The notes under the pieces: generated by a model | Told to the model about the DNA's origin: nothing | The model's database searches: none | Seen by the model: the letters and a program-made list of their open reading frames with translations, nothing else | Origin: Avimonas intestinalis | Lineage (GTDB): Bacteria; Bacillota; Clostridia; Oscillospirales; Acutalibacteraceae | Direction of reading: 5' to 3' | Length of the DNA: 64,000 nucleotides | NCBI GenBank assembly: GCA_904380375.1 | Contig: CAJFID010000003.1 | Coordinates: 1-64,000, forward strand | Translations under genes and position numbers: made by a program | In this document: positions 24,266-31,649 of the stretch, in pieces | Position numbering within the stretch: position 1 is the first letter of the stretch | Layout: each line of letters opens with the position of its first letter

Positions 24266-25177
24266 ATGGAAGGCGTGTTTGCTCCCGGCGAATGGGAGAA
24301 GCTCTATCGGCATTTCGGCGAAGATGTTGCCGGGAAGGCCCGGGACGGCCTTGCCCGCTACGGCAGGCGCTGGGGGCTGCGGGATCTGCGGTTTATCCCG
24401 TATTATTCGGTCAATTGCCTGTTTACCGCATGGTCTGGGCAGTATGGGGACGTGGTGCTGAAGCTCGGCCCCGTCTGCCCGGAGATGCTTACCGAATGCG
24501 CGGCTCTCCGGGATTTTGACGGCCGGGGCTTTTGCCGCCTGTACGAGGCGGAGCCGGAGGACGGGGCCCTGCTGCTGGAGCGGATTCTTCCGGGGACGCC
24601 GCTTCGCGCGGTGAAAGACCGGGATCGGCGGCTGGAGCTTTTCTGCGGCGTATACCGGGAGCTGCCTCGTCTCCCGATGCAGGAAGGGCGATATCCCACC
24701 TATCAGGGCTGGGTAGAAAAGATCGCGGCGACGATGCGCCGCCTGCCGGCCAGCCCGGAGTTGAGCGGGGCGATGCAGCGGGCGCGGACGGTTTTCGGCT
24801 CCCTTTGGGACCGGTATTCGCAGCGGATTCTCCTGCACGGGGATCTGCACCACGACAACATCCTCCTGTCTGGGGAGGGGGGATACCGCGCCATTGATCC
24901 CAAAGGCGTAATCGGCGACCCGCTGTTCGGCCTGGCGCGCTTCCTGCTCAACGAGCCATATGGGCAGGAAGCGCGTCCGTTGGATTTTTTGCAGGAGGAT
25001 GTCGAGGAACTGGCGGCCCGGCTCGGCTACCCGGCGGGAGATATCGCGCGCTGCTTTTATGTGGAAGCGGCCATGTGCAGCTGCTGGTCGGTGGAGGATG
25101 GCGCACCGGTGGAAGAGTATCCCGCGCTGGAGCGGGAGGTCGCCTTGGCGGCTTCGCTTTTGGCGCGGTACGAATAG
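24266..25177 (+). CDS. Aminoglycoside phosphotransferase-like kinase (APH(6)/StrB type)
   Basis: This 304-residue protein has the fold and length of the aminoglycoside/hydroxyurea kinase family. The catalytic loop is LLHGDLHHDNILL (Brenner motif with Asp and Asn) and the metal-binding IDPKGVIGDPLF follows, the form typical of APH(6) enzymes. The N-lobe has VVLKLGPV with the ATP-binding lysine and LLLERILPGTPL as hinge. Chromosomal homologues are common and many do not confer resistance, so the substrate is open. GAGGAAGG is close to ATG 24266. The next gene begins 17 nt after its stop, which indicates an operon. Confidence 0.85.
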   Translation: MEGVFAPGEWEKLYRHFGEDVAGKARDGLARYGRRWGLRDLRFIPYYSVNCLFTAWSGQYGDVVLKLGPVCPEMLTECAALRDFDGRGFCRLYEAEPEDGALLLERILPGTPLRAVKDRDRRLELFCGVYRELPRLPMQEGRYPTYQGWVEKIAATMRRLPASPELSGAMQRARTVFGSLWDRYSQRILLHGDLHHDNILLSGEGGYRAIDPKGVIGDPLFGLARFLLNEPYGQEARPLDFLQEDVEELAARLGYPAGDIARCFYVEAAMCSCWSVEDGAPVEEYPALEREVALAASLLARYE

Positions 25178-25194
25178 GCGAAGGAGGGGACGGT

Positions 25195-25719
25195 ATGCCG
25201 CAGGGGCTTTTGCCGGTGGCACGGGAGGACGCGCGGGTGCTGATTCTGGGCACCATGCCTTCGGTGCTGTCCTTGGAGAAGCAGGAATACTACGGCAACC
25301 CACAGAATGCGTTTTGGCGGATCCTGTTCGGCCTGTGGGGACGGCCGGCGCCGGCCGCCTATGCCGAACGGACGGCCTTCCTCTTGGAAAAAGGAATCGC
25401 CCTCTGGGATGTGCTGCGGGAATGCGAGCGGCGCGGAAGCGCCGATGCGACGATCCGGGAGCCGCGGCCGAACGATTTTGCGTCCTTGGCCGTCCGCTGC
25501 CCGGGCCTTGAGGCCGTCTTTTTTAACTCGCAGGGCGCGTCCAAACTGTATGCCAAGCTGGTAAAGCCGGATCCGTGGGCGCGGCTGGCGAAAATTGCGC
25601 TGCCCTCGACCAGCCCGGCGCGGGCGATGCGGCTGGAGGAAAAGCAGGCGCTTTGGCTCCCTCTGCGGCGGTGGCTGGACGGGCCTGAAGGAGGAGCCGG
25701 GGGCATGCGCCGCCGATAA
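25195..25719 (+). CDS. Hypoxanthine (deoxyinosine)-DNA glycosylase, uracil-DNA glycosylase superfamily
   Basis: This 174-residue enzyme of UDG family 6 removes deaminated adenine (hypoxanthine) from DNA. The family sequence ILGTMPSVLSLEKQEYYGNP followed by QNAFWRILF is clear, as are VLRECERRGSADATIRE (central helix and loop) and the C-terminal LPSTSPARA, which lies at the position of the UDG HPSP-type motif. Length is normal. AAGGAGGGG lies just before ATG 25195; a longer frame to 25075 overlaps the preceding gene and is unlikely. It forms a pair with the upstream kinase. Confidence 0.88.
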   Translation: MPQGLLPVAREDARVLILGTMPSVLSLEKQEYYGNPQNAFWRILFGLWGRPAPAAYAERTAFLLEKGIALWDVLRECERRGSADATIREPRPNDFASLAVRCPGLEAVFFNSQGASKLYAKLVKPDPWARLAKIALPSTSPARAMRLEEKQALWLPLRRWLDGPEGGAGGMRRR

Positions 25720-25775
25720 GGGGTGCAGGGATTGCAGGAATTTTTGGCCGGGATGGAAAAGTTCCGGCTTTTCTC

Positions 25776-25805
25776 TTGCGGAAAACCATGCCAAAGTGCT
25801 ATTAT
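25776..25805 (+). promoter_or_regulatory. Promoter of glyA
   Basis: TTGCGG and TATTAT are spaced by 18 nt, about 45 nt before the glyA start codon. Confidence 0.55.
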
Positions 25806-25849
25806 AAAAACAATTATTGTTTCATCCCAATTGAAAAGGAGATAAGCCT

Positions 25850-27100
25850 ATGTACTCCAACATGATTGATACCATCGGTTTCGTCGAGCAGGCGGACCCG
25901 GAGGTCGGACAAGCCATGCGGCAGGAGCTGCTGCGCCAGCGCCGCAACCTTGAGCTAATCGCCTCGGAAAACATCGTTTCCCCGGCGGTGATGGCCGCGA
26001 TGGGCAGTGTGCTGACCAACAAATACGCGGAGGGCTATCCGGGCAAGCGGTATTACGGCGGCTGCCAGTGCGTGGACGTGGTTGAGAATATCGCGCGGGA
26101 GCGCGCCTGCCGGCTGTTTGGGGCCGAGCATGCAAACGTCCAGCCCCATTCCGGCGCGCAGGCCAACCAAGCGGCGTATTTTGCCCTGATTAAGCCGGGC
26201 GACACCGTCCTGGGGATGAACCTGGCCCACGGCGGGCACCTGACCCACGGCTCCCCGGTGAATTTTTCCGGCGCGCTGTACAACTTTGTGCCCTACGGTG
26301 TGGATGAGGAAACCGGCTATATTGATTACGACAAGCTGATGGCCCAGGCCATTGAGGTCAAGCCCAAGCTGATTGTCGCCGGGGCGAGCGCCTACGCCCG
26401 CGAAATCCGGTTTGATAAGCTGCGCGAAATCGCGGATGCCTGCGGCGCGCTGCTGATGGTGGACATGGCCCACATCGCCGGCTTGGTTGCGGCCGGGGAG
26501 CATATGAACCCGGTGCCCTACTGCGATGTAGTGACCACCACCACCCATAAGACCCTGCGCGGCCCCCGAGGCGGCATGATCCTCTGCAAGCAGGAATATG
26601 CCAAGGCAATTGACAAGGCGGTGTTCCCGGGCTCCCAGGGCGGCCCGCTGATGCATGTGATCGCGGCCAAGGCGGTCTGCTTCGGCGAAGCGCTGACCGA
26701 CGAGTTCAAGGCGTACCAGCACCAGATCCGGCTCAATGCCGCCGCGCTGGCCAAGGGGCTGATGGACCGCGGGCTGAAGCTGGTTTCGGGCGGCACCGAC
26801 AACCACCTGATGCTGATGGACCTGCGGGAGACCGGCATCACCGGCAAGGAACTGGAGCATCGCTTGGATGAGGTGTATATTACCGTCAACAAGAACACCA
26901 TCCCCAACGAGCCGCTTTCCCCCTTCGTGACTAGCGGTATCCGCATCGGCACCCCGGCGGTGACCAGCCGCGGACTCAAGGAAGCGGATATGGACCGGAT
27001 CGCGGGCTTTATTGCCGATGCGGTTCAAGATTTTGAAGGCAAGGCCGACGCCATCCGCGCGGGCGTCAACGAGCTGTGCGCCCAGTACCCGCTGTACTGA
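25850..27100 (+). CDS. glyA: Serine hydroxymethyltransferase
   Basis: GlyA interconverts serine and glycine with tetrahydrofolate and feeds one-carbon metabolism. The 416-residue protein shows RRNLELIASENIVSPAV, YAEGYPGKRYYGGC, the pyridoxal-phosphate-binding lysine motif TTTTHKTLRGPRGG, and the C-terminal GTPAVTSRG with ITVNKNTIPNE upstream. AAAGGAGA is 8-9 nt before the ATG. Length is that of the bacterial enzyme. It precedes an esterase gene by 23 nt, probably in one transcript. No glycine or tetrahydrofolate riboswitch is present in the 130-nt upstream region. Confidence 0.97.
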   Translation: MYSNMIDTIGFVEQADPEVGQAMRQELLRQRRNLELIASENIVSPAVMAAMGSVLTNKYAEGYPGKRYYGGCQCVDVVENIARERACRLFGAEHANVQPHSGAQANQAAYFALIKPGDTVLGMNLAHGGHLTHGSPVNFSGALYNFVPYGVDEETGYIDYDKLMAQAIEVKPKLIVAGASAYAREIRFDKLREIADACGALLMVDMAHIAGLVAAGEHMNPVPYCDVVTTTTHKTLRGPRGGMILCKQEYAKAIDKAVFPGSQGGPLMHVIAAKAVCFGEALTDEFKAYQHQIRLNAAALAKGLMDRGLKLVSGGTDNHLMLMDLRETGITGKELEHRLDEVYITVNKNTIPNEPLSPFVTSGIRIGTPAVTSRGLKEADMDRIAGFIADAVQDFEGKADAIRAGVNELCAQYPLY

Positions 27101-27123
27101 TCCGGTGAGGGAGGGATCACCCG

Positions 27124-27897
27124 ATGGCTGTTTTTGAAGGGACAATTTACGCGGACTCCCTGAAAATGATGACCTCGCTGACGGTGACGCTGCCTTGCGG
27201 CAAAAGCGATGGGCCGGATGGGGAAATGCCGGTGCTGTACCTCCTGCACGGGCTCTCGGACAACCACTCGGCGTGGCTGCGCCGCAGCCGGGTCGATTAT
27301 TACGCCGAACAGGCGGGCTTCGCCGTGGTGATGCCGGAGGTACAGCGCGGTTTTTACTGCGACATGGCCTACGGGCCGGATTACTACACCTATATCGCGG
27401 AGGAACTGCCCGCCCTGTGCCGGCAGATGTTCCGCTTTTCGGCCAAGCGGGAGGACAACTTTATCGCGGGGCTGTCTATGGGCGGGTACGGCGCATTGAA
27501 GACGGCTTTCCGCCTCCCGGAGGCGTTTGCGGGGGCCGCGAGCTTTTCCGGCGCGGTGGACGTCCGTTCCCGTCTTGAGGAAGGCAGCCTCGAACAGCGG
27601 GAGGTAACGGCTATCAGCGGCGGCCAGCTGGAGCCGGAAAACGACCTGTTTTTCCTGGCTGAGCGCCTGGCAAAGCAGGGAGGCTGTCCTCCGCTGTACA
27701 TCACCTGCGGCCAATCCGACTTTATGTATGAGGACCACCAGCGCTTCCGCCGGCATCTGGAATCGCTGGGAGTGGCTCACACCTATGAGGAATGGCCGGG
27801 AGGCCACGACTGGGATTTTTGGGATGAAAGCATCCGCCGCGCGTTTGAGTTCTTTACCGTATGCCGTTCGGCGGCCGTCCAGGCGCGGGAAGGATGA
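27124..27897 (+). CDS. Alpha/beta-hydrolase, esterase D / tributyrin-esterase family
   Basis: This 257-residue serine esterase of the family that includes acetyl-xylan and tributyrin esterases (EstA-like) shows VLYLLHGLSDNHSAW (oxyanion region), the nucleophile elbow GLSMGGYGA, YITCGQSDFMYED with the acid, and the C-terminal WPGGHDWDFWDE with the catalytic histidine. There is no signal peptide, so it is intracellular. The natural substrate is unknown; short-chain acyl or acetyl esters are likely. GAGGGAGGG lies upstream of the ATG. It sits between glyA and rarA with short gaps, probably co-transcribed. Confidence 0.88.
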   Translation: MAVFEGTIYADSLKMMTSLTVTLPCGKSDGPDGEMPVLYLLHGLSDNHSAWLRRSRVDYYAEQAGFAVVMPEVQRGFYCDMAYGPDYYTYIAEELPALCRQMFRFSAKREDNFIAGLSMGGYGALKTAFRLPEAFAGAASFSGAVDVRSRLEEGSLEQREVTAISGGQLEPENDLFFLAERLAKQGGCPPLYITCGQSDFMYEDHQRFRRHLESLGVAHTYEEWPGGHDWDFWDESIRRAFEFFTVCRSAAVQAREG

Positions 27898-27945
27898 TTC
27901 CGCAGCGCCATTGCTTGGAATCCTATGGGAAAAGGAGTGGTTTGC

Positions 27946-29241
27946 TTGGCTGCGCCGCTTGCCGACCGGCTGCGGCCCGAGACGCTGGACGATATGGTGG
28001 GCCAGCGTCACCTGCTGGCGCCCGGGAAGGCGCTGCGGGGGATCATTGATTCGGGCCGCATCCCCAATCTGATATTCTACGGGCCGTCCGGCGTGGGAAA
28101 AACCACGCTGGCCCGGATTATCGCCCGGAAGACGGATATGCGCCTCCACCGGCTGAACGGTACCACCGCCTCTACCGCCGATATCAAGGCGGTGGTTGGG
28201 GAGCTGGACACCCTTGCGGCGGTCAACGGGGTGCTCCTGTATCTGGACGAGATCCAGTATTTCAACAAAAAGCAGCAGCAGACGCTGCTCGAGCATATTG
28301 AAAATGGGCGGATCACCCTGATCGCCTCCACGACGGAGAACCCGTATTTTTACGTCTACAGCGCGATTTTGAGCCGTTCGACGGTGTTTGAATTCAAATC
28401 GGTGGAGCCGGCGGATATTGAGCGGGCGGTGGAGCGGGCCTTCCGCTTTTTGGAAACGGAGCAGTCCCTGTCCATTTCCGTAGAGCCGGAGGCGGTGAAG
28501 CATATTGCCACCGCGTGCGGCGGGGATGTCCGCAAGGCGATCAACGCGGTGGAGCTCTGCACCCTGGCGGCATCCCCGGATGCGGAAGGCGCCCTGCATA
28601 TCACCGCGGACCTGGCCGACCAGCTGGCCCAGCGCAGCGCGATGCGGTATGACCGGGAGGGGGACGAGCATTACGACATCGTCTCCGCCTACCAGAAGTC
28701 GATGCGCGGCTCCGACCCCAACGCGGCGATCCATTACCTGGCCCGCCTGCTCAATGCGGGGGACCTGCCCTCCGCTTGCCGGCGGCTGATGGTCTGCGCC
28801 TGCGAGGATGTCGGCCTGGCCTATCCCATGATCATCCCCATCGTCAAGGCGGCAGTGGACGCGGCGATGCAGGTCGGCCTGCCCGAAGCGCTCCATCCCT
28901 TGTCCTGTGCGGTCATTATGGTGTGCAACGCCCCCAAGTCCAACGCGGCGGCCAACGCGTTCCACGCCGCGATGGCGGACGTGCAGGCCGGCATCTCCGG
29001 CCCGATCCCCCGCCAGCTTCAGAACAAGCACTACGACGGGGAGGATGCGGAGCGCAAAGGCCAGTTTTACCTGTATCCGCACGATTTCCCCGGCGGATGG
29101 GTGGAGCAGCAGTATCTGCCGGACGCTATCAAGGACAAAGTGTACTATGTGCCGGGCAACAACAAAAACGAGCAGGCCTATAAGGCGTATTGGGACGCGA
29201 TTAAAAAGCCGGGCAAACGCGATGGGGCAAGCGGTAAATAA
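27946..29241 (+). CDS. rarA: Replication-associated recombination protein A (RarA/MgsA)
   Basis: RarA is a clamp-loader-like AAA+ ATPase that acts at stalled replication forks. The 431-residue protein opens (M)AAPLADRLRPETLDDMVGQ, then Walker A YGPSGVGKTT, LYLDEIQYFNKKQQ (Walker B), the sensor ASTTENPYF, and the C-terminal tetramerisation region with YDIVSAYQKSMRGSDPNAA and ARLLNAGDLP. The TTG at 27946 fits the family start and has AAAGGAG at 8 nt; the ATG at 27925 would add seven residues that overlap that ribosome site and is less likely. It follows the esterase gene closely. Confidence 0.95.
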   Translation: MAAPLADRLRPETLDDMVGQRHLLAPGKALRGIIDSGRIPNLIFYGPSGVGKTTLARIIARKTDMRLHRLNGTTASTADIKAVVGELDTLAAVNGVLLYLDEIQYFNKKQQQTLLEHIENGRITLIASTTENPYFYVYSAILSRSTVFEFKSVEPADIERAVERAFRFLETEQSLSISVEPEAVKHIATACGGDVRKAINAVELCTLAASPDAEGALHITADLADQLAQRSAMRYDREGDEHYDIVSAYQKSMRGSDPNAAIHYLARLLNAGDLPSACRRLMVCACEDVGLAYPMIIPIVKAAVDAAMQVGLPEALHPLSCAVIMVCNAPKSNAAANAFHAAMADVQAGISGPIPRQLQNKHYDGEDAERKGQFYLYPHDFPGGWVEQQYLPDAIKDKVYYVPGNNKNEQAYKAYWDAIKKPGKRDGASGK

Positions 29242-29279
29242 CCCCCTTGGCGGCAAAAAGTATTGGAGGAGGAGAATGC

Positions 29280-30815
29280 GTGACAACGGAACATATTTGT
29301 ATGCTGATCGCCATGGCCTTATATATGGCCCTGGTGCTGATTGTAGGGGTTTTATACGCCCGAAAAAGCAAGACGACGGGCGAATTCTACCTGGGCGGCC
29401 GGGGGCTGAGCCCGCTGGTCACCGCCATGAGCGCGGAGGCTTCGGACATGAGCAGCTGGCTGCTGATGGGGCTGCCGGGCCTTGCCTACCTGACCGGTTT
29501 TGCGGATGCCGGCTGGACCGCGATCGGCCTCGCGGTCGGCACCTACGTCAACTGGCTGATTGTGGCCAAGCGGCTCCGCCGGTATACGGTGGTGGCGAAG
29601 AATTCTATCACTATCCCGGACTTTTTCTCTAACCGCTTTCACGACAAGAACAAGGTGCTGATGAGCATTTCGGCCATCGTCATCCTGGTCTTTTTCGTCC
29701 CCTATACCGCGTCGGGCTTTGCCGCCTGCGGCCGCCTGTTCCAGAGCATTTTCGGCCTCAATTATACGGCGGCCATGCTGATCAGCGCCCTGGTCATCGT
29801 GCTGTATACGGCCATCGGCGGCTTTTTGGCGGAAAGCACCACCGACACCATCCAGGGCTTCCTGATGTCGAGCGCGCTGGTGATCATCCTGGTTTTCGGC
29901 GTGGTATCGGCCGGCGGCGTCGGCGCGGTGATTGACAACGCCCGGTCTATGCCCGGCTTCTTGAGCATGATTCAGACCTATAACCCGTCCACCGGCGAGG
30001 CGGCTCCCTATGGCGCGCTGAAGATCTGCTCAATGATCGCGTGGGGCCTTGGCTATTTTGGGATGCCCCATGTCCTGCTGCGGTTTATGGCTATCCGCAA
30101 CCCGCGCGAGCTCAAAACCTCCCGCCGGATCGCCACGGTCTGGGTGGTGATTTCCCTGGCGGCGGCGGTGGTGATCGGCATTGTCGGCTCGGCGATGCTG
30201 CCTGGCGAATTTACCACCAGCGCCGAAGCGGAAACCATCTTTATCAAAATCTCGGAAATCCTCGGCAGCAACGGCATTCCTACTGCGCTGATCGCGGGTT
30301 TGATCCTGGCGGGCATCCTTGCCGCTACCATGTCGACCTCCGATTCCCAACTGCTGGTGGCTTCCTCCAGTGTATCGCAGAACTTTGTCAAGGGCCTGCT
30401 CTACAAAAAGGCGAGCGATAAAACCGTCATGTGGATTTCCCGCATAACCGTGATTGTCATCGCGGTGATCGGCGCGATCCTGGCTTTGGATCCGGACAGC
30501 TCGATTTTTGAGATTGTCTCCTTTGCCTGGGCCGGATTCGGCGCGGCGTTCGGTCCGGTGATCCTGTTCGCCCTGTTTTGGAAGCGGACGACCCTCTGGG
30601 GCGCTTTTGCGGGGATGCTTTCGGGCGGCGTCATGGTGTTTGTCTGGAAGTTTCTGCTCAACCCCTTGGGCGGCGTTTGGGAGATTTACGAGCTGCTGCC
30701 CTCCTTCCTGGTGGCCTGCGCGGCCATCCTGATCGTCAGCCTGCTGGACAAAAAGCCCTCCAAAGAGATTGAGGAGGAATTTGAGCTGGCGGCTTCCGAC
30801 CGGCCGGTGGAATAA
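29280..30815 (+). CDS. putP: Sodium/proline symporter
   Basis: This 511-residue SSS-family transporter has about 13 membrane segments. Family markers include YLGGRGLSPLVTAMSAEASD (sodium and substrate site in TM1-2), SSWLLMGLPG, TVVAKNSITIPDFFSNRF and IAGLILAGILAATMSTSDSQ in the later sodium-site helix. The closest type is PutP, proline uptake coupled to sodium. The GTG at 29280 is taken as start because GGAGGAGG lies 7 nt upstream; the frame remains open to 29247, but that would put the ribosome site inside the gene. The substrate is assigned by family only. A terminator hairpin follows at 30937. Confidence 0.9.
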   Translation: MTTEHICMLIAMALYMALVLIVGVLYARKSKTTGEFYLGGRGLSPLVTAMSAEASDMSSWLLMGLPGLAYLTGFADAGWTAIGLAVGTYVNWLIVAKRLRRYTVVAKNSITIPDFFSNRFHDKNKVLMSISAIVILVFFVPYTASGFAACGRLFQSIFGLNYTAAMLISALVIVLYTAIGGFLAESTTDTIQGFLMSSALVIILVFGVVSAGGVGAVIDNARSMPGFLSMIQTYNPSTGEAAPYGALKICSMIAWGLGYFGMPHVLLRFMAIRNPRELKTSRRIATVWVVISLAAAVVIGIVGSAMLPGEFTTSAEAETIFIKISEILGSNGIPTALIAGLILAGILAATMSTSDSQLLVASSSVSQNFVKGLLYKKASDKTVMWISRITVIVIAVIGAILALDPDSSIFEIVSFAWAGFGAAFGPVILFALFWKRTTLWGAFAGMLSGGVMVFVWKFLLNPLGGVWEIYELLPSFLVACAAILIVSLLDKKPSKEIEEEFELAASDRPVE

Positions 30816-30936
30816 GCCGGGGCGCGGCGGGAAGGAATGGCCAAGAGTCACCGCCCAAACCGGCCTCGGGACGGGAAGATCGCGGCTTGGCGTTGATAAA
30901 GCGCGAAACAGGGGCCGCTGTGATTCGCGACCTTTA

Positions 30937-30969
30937 GGGGGCGCTGCAAGGGGAATTTGCAGCGCCCCC
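30937..30969 (+). terminator. Stem-loop after putP
   Basis: A 13-bp perfect stem (30937-30949 with 30957-30969) is followed by CTTCTTG on the plus strand, about 120 nt after the putP stop. Confidence 0.65.
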
Positions 30970-31009
30970 CTTCTTGTAGCTGATTTATACTGGCGGAAGG
31001 GGGAAAGCT

Positions 31010-31345
31010 ATGAATATCCAGATCTTTGGGAAGGCCAAATGCTTTGATACCAAGAAAGCGGAGCGGTATTTCAAGGAACGGGGAATCCGGTTCCAGAGCA
31101 TCGACCTGTTGAAAAAGGGGATGAGCAAGGGGGAGCTGGCCAGCGTCCAATCCGCTGTCGGCGGCCTTGACGCCTTGGTGGACGATACGGCGCCGGACGC
31201 GGCTCTTTTGCGGTATTTGGCGTACGATGCGGATAAGCAGGCCAAGCTGCTGGAGAATCCCCGGCTGCTGCGCACGCCGATCGTCCGCAACGGCCGCCAG
31301 GCGACCGTAGGGTATCGGCCGGAGGTATGGAAAACCTGGGAATGA
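31010..31345 (+). CDS. ArsC/Spx-family thioredoxin-fold protein
   Basis: This 111-residue protein has the ArsC-like fold, with the N-terminal active-site region IFGKAKCFDTKKAERYF (a single cysteine, Cys11, not the CxxC of Spx) and the cis-proline/arginine motif LLRTPIVRNGRQATVGY. This is the pattern of the YffB/ArsC-related small reductases rather than an arsenate-resistance gene, as no ars genes are near. GGAAGGGGG lies upstream of the ATG. It probably stands alone. Function in thiol chemistry is inferred from the fold. Confidence 0.82.
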   Translation: MNIQIFGKAKCFDTKKAERYFKERGIRFQSIDLLKKGMSKGELASVQSAVGGLDALVDDTAPDAALLRYLAYDADKQAKLLENPRLLRTPIVRNGRQATVGYRPEVWKTWE

Positions 31346-31523
31346 CACCAAAGCAGCCGGCCGCTTATCTCACCTGTATCCCCAGTTTTTGGATAAGGCG
31401 GCCGGAATGGTGCAAGGATACCGATGCAGGAAGCCGCCTTTTCTGCCGCCCTCTGGGCGGGGAGCCGCTGAACAGGGCCCGGGTTCCCTGCTGTGCGATC
31501 CGTCTCTGCCGGGCCGCTTGTAC

Positions 31524-31570
31524 CACAAAGGCGGAGAAAAGAAACTATTGTTCTTTTCTCCGCCTTTGTG
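31524..31570. repeat. Perfect 20-bp inverted repeat
   Basis: Bases 31524-31543 pair perfectly with 31551-31570 around a 7-nt loop. There is no T run after the stem on either strand, so it is not a classical terminator. The -35 element of the next promoter starts in the loop. Confidence 0.8.
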
Positions 31571-31577
31571 ATACAAT
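31548..31577 (+). promoter_or_regulatory. Promoter of the DinG-like helicase gene, overlapping a palindrome
   Basis: TTGTTC at 31548-31553 and TACAAT at 31572-31577 are spaced by 18 nt. The TTG lies in the palindrome's loop and the -10 lies just outside the stem. Confidence 0.6.
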
Positions 31578-31649
31578 AAAAACGAAAACGCCTGCGGCAG
31601 AGTTCGCTGCAAAGGCAAAAAACAAACCAATGCAATGGGAGGCCGTCGT

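Larger units (their letters stand above)
31346..31649. other. Intergenic region with a palindrome-embedded promoter
   Basis: No gene is supported; the open frames here mirror each other because of the 20-bp palindrome at 31524-31570. The promoter for the downstream helicase starts in its loop. Confidence 0.5.

Noticed and set aside
23960..25303. Possible 448-residue N-terminal extension of Nth
   Set aside because: Entirely antisense to the kinase gene; Nth has its own ATG and ribosome site at 23959 and a promoter at 24073.
27025..29286. Open frame of 753 residues antisense to the esterase and rarA genes
   Set aside because: Shadow of two well-supported genes, with no family match.
31346..31640. 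Small proteins with a repeated HKGGEK-like sequence on both strands
   Set aside because: They are read through the two arms of the perfect palindrome and have no ribosome sites.
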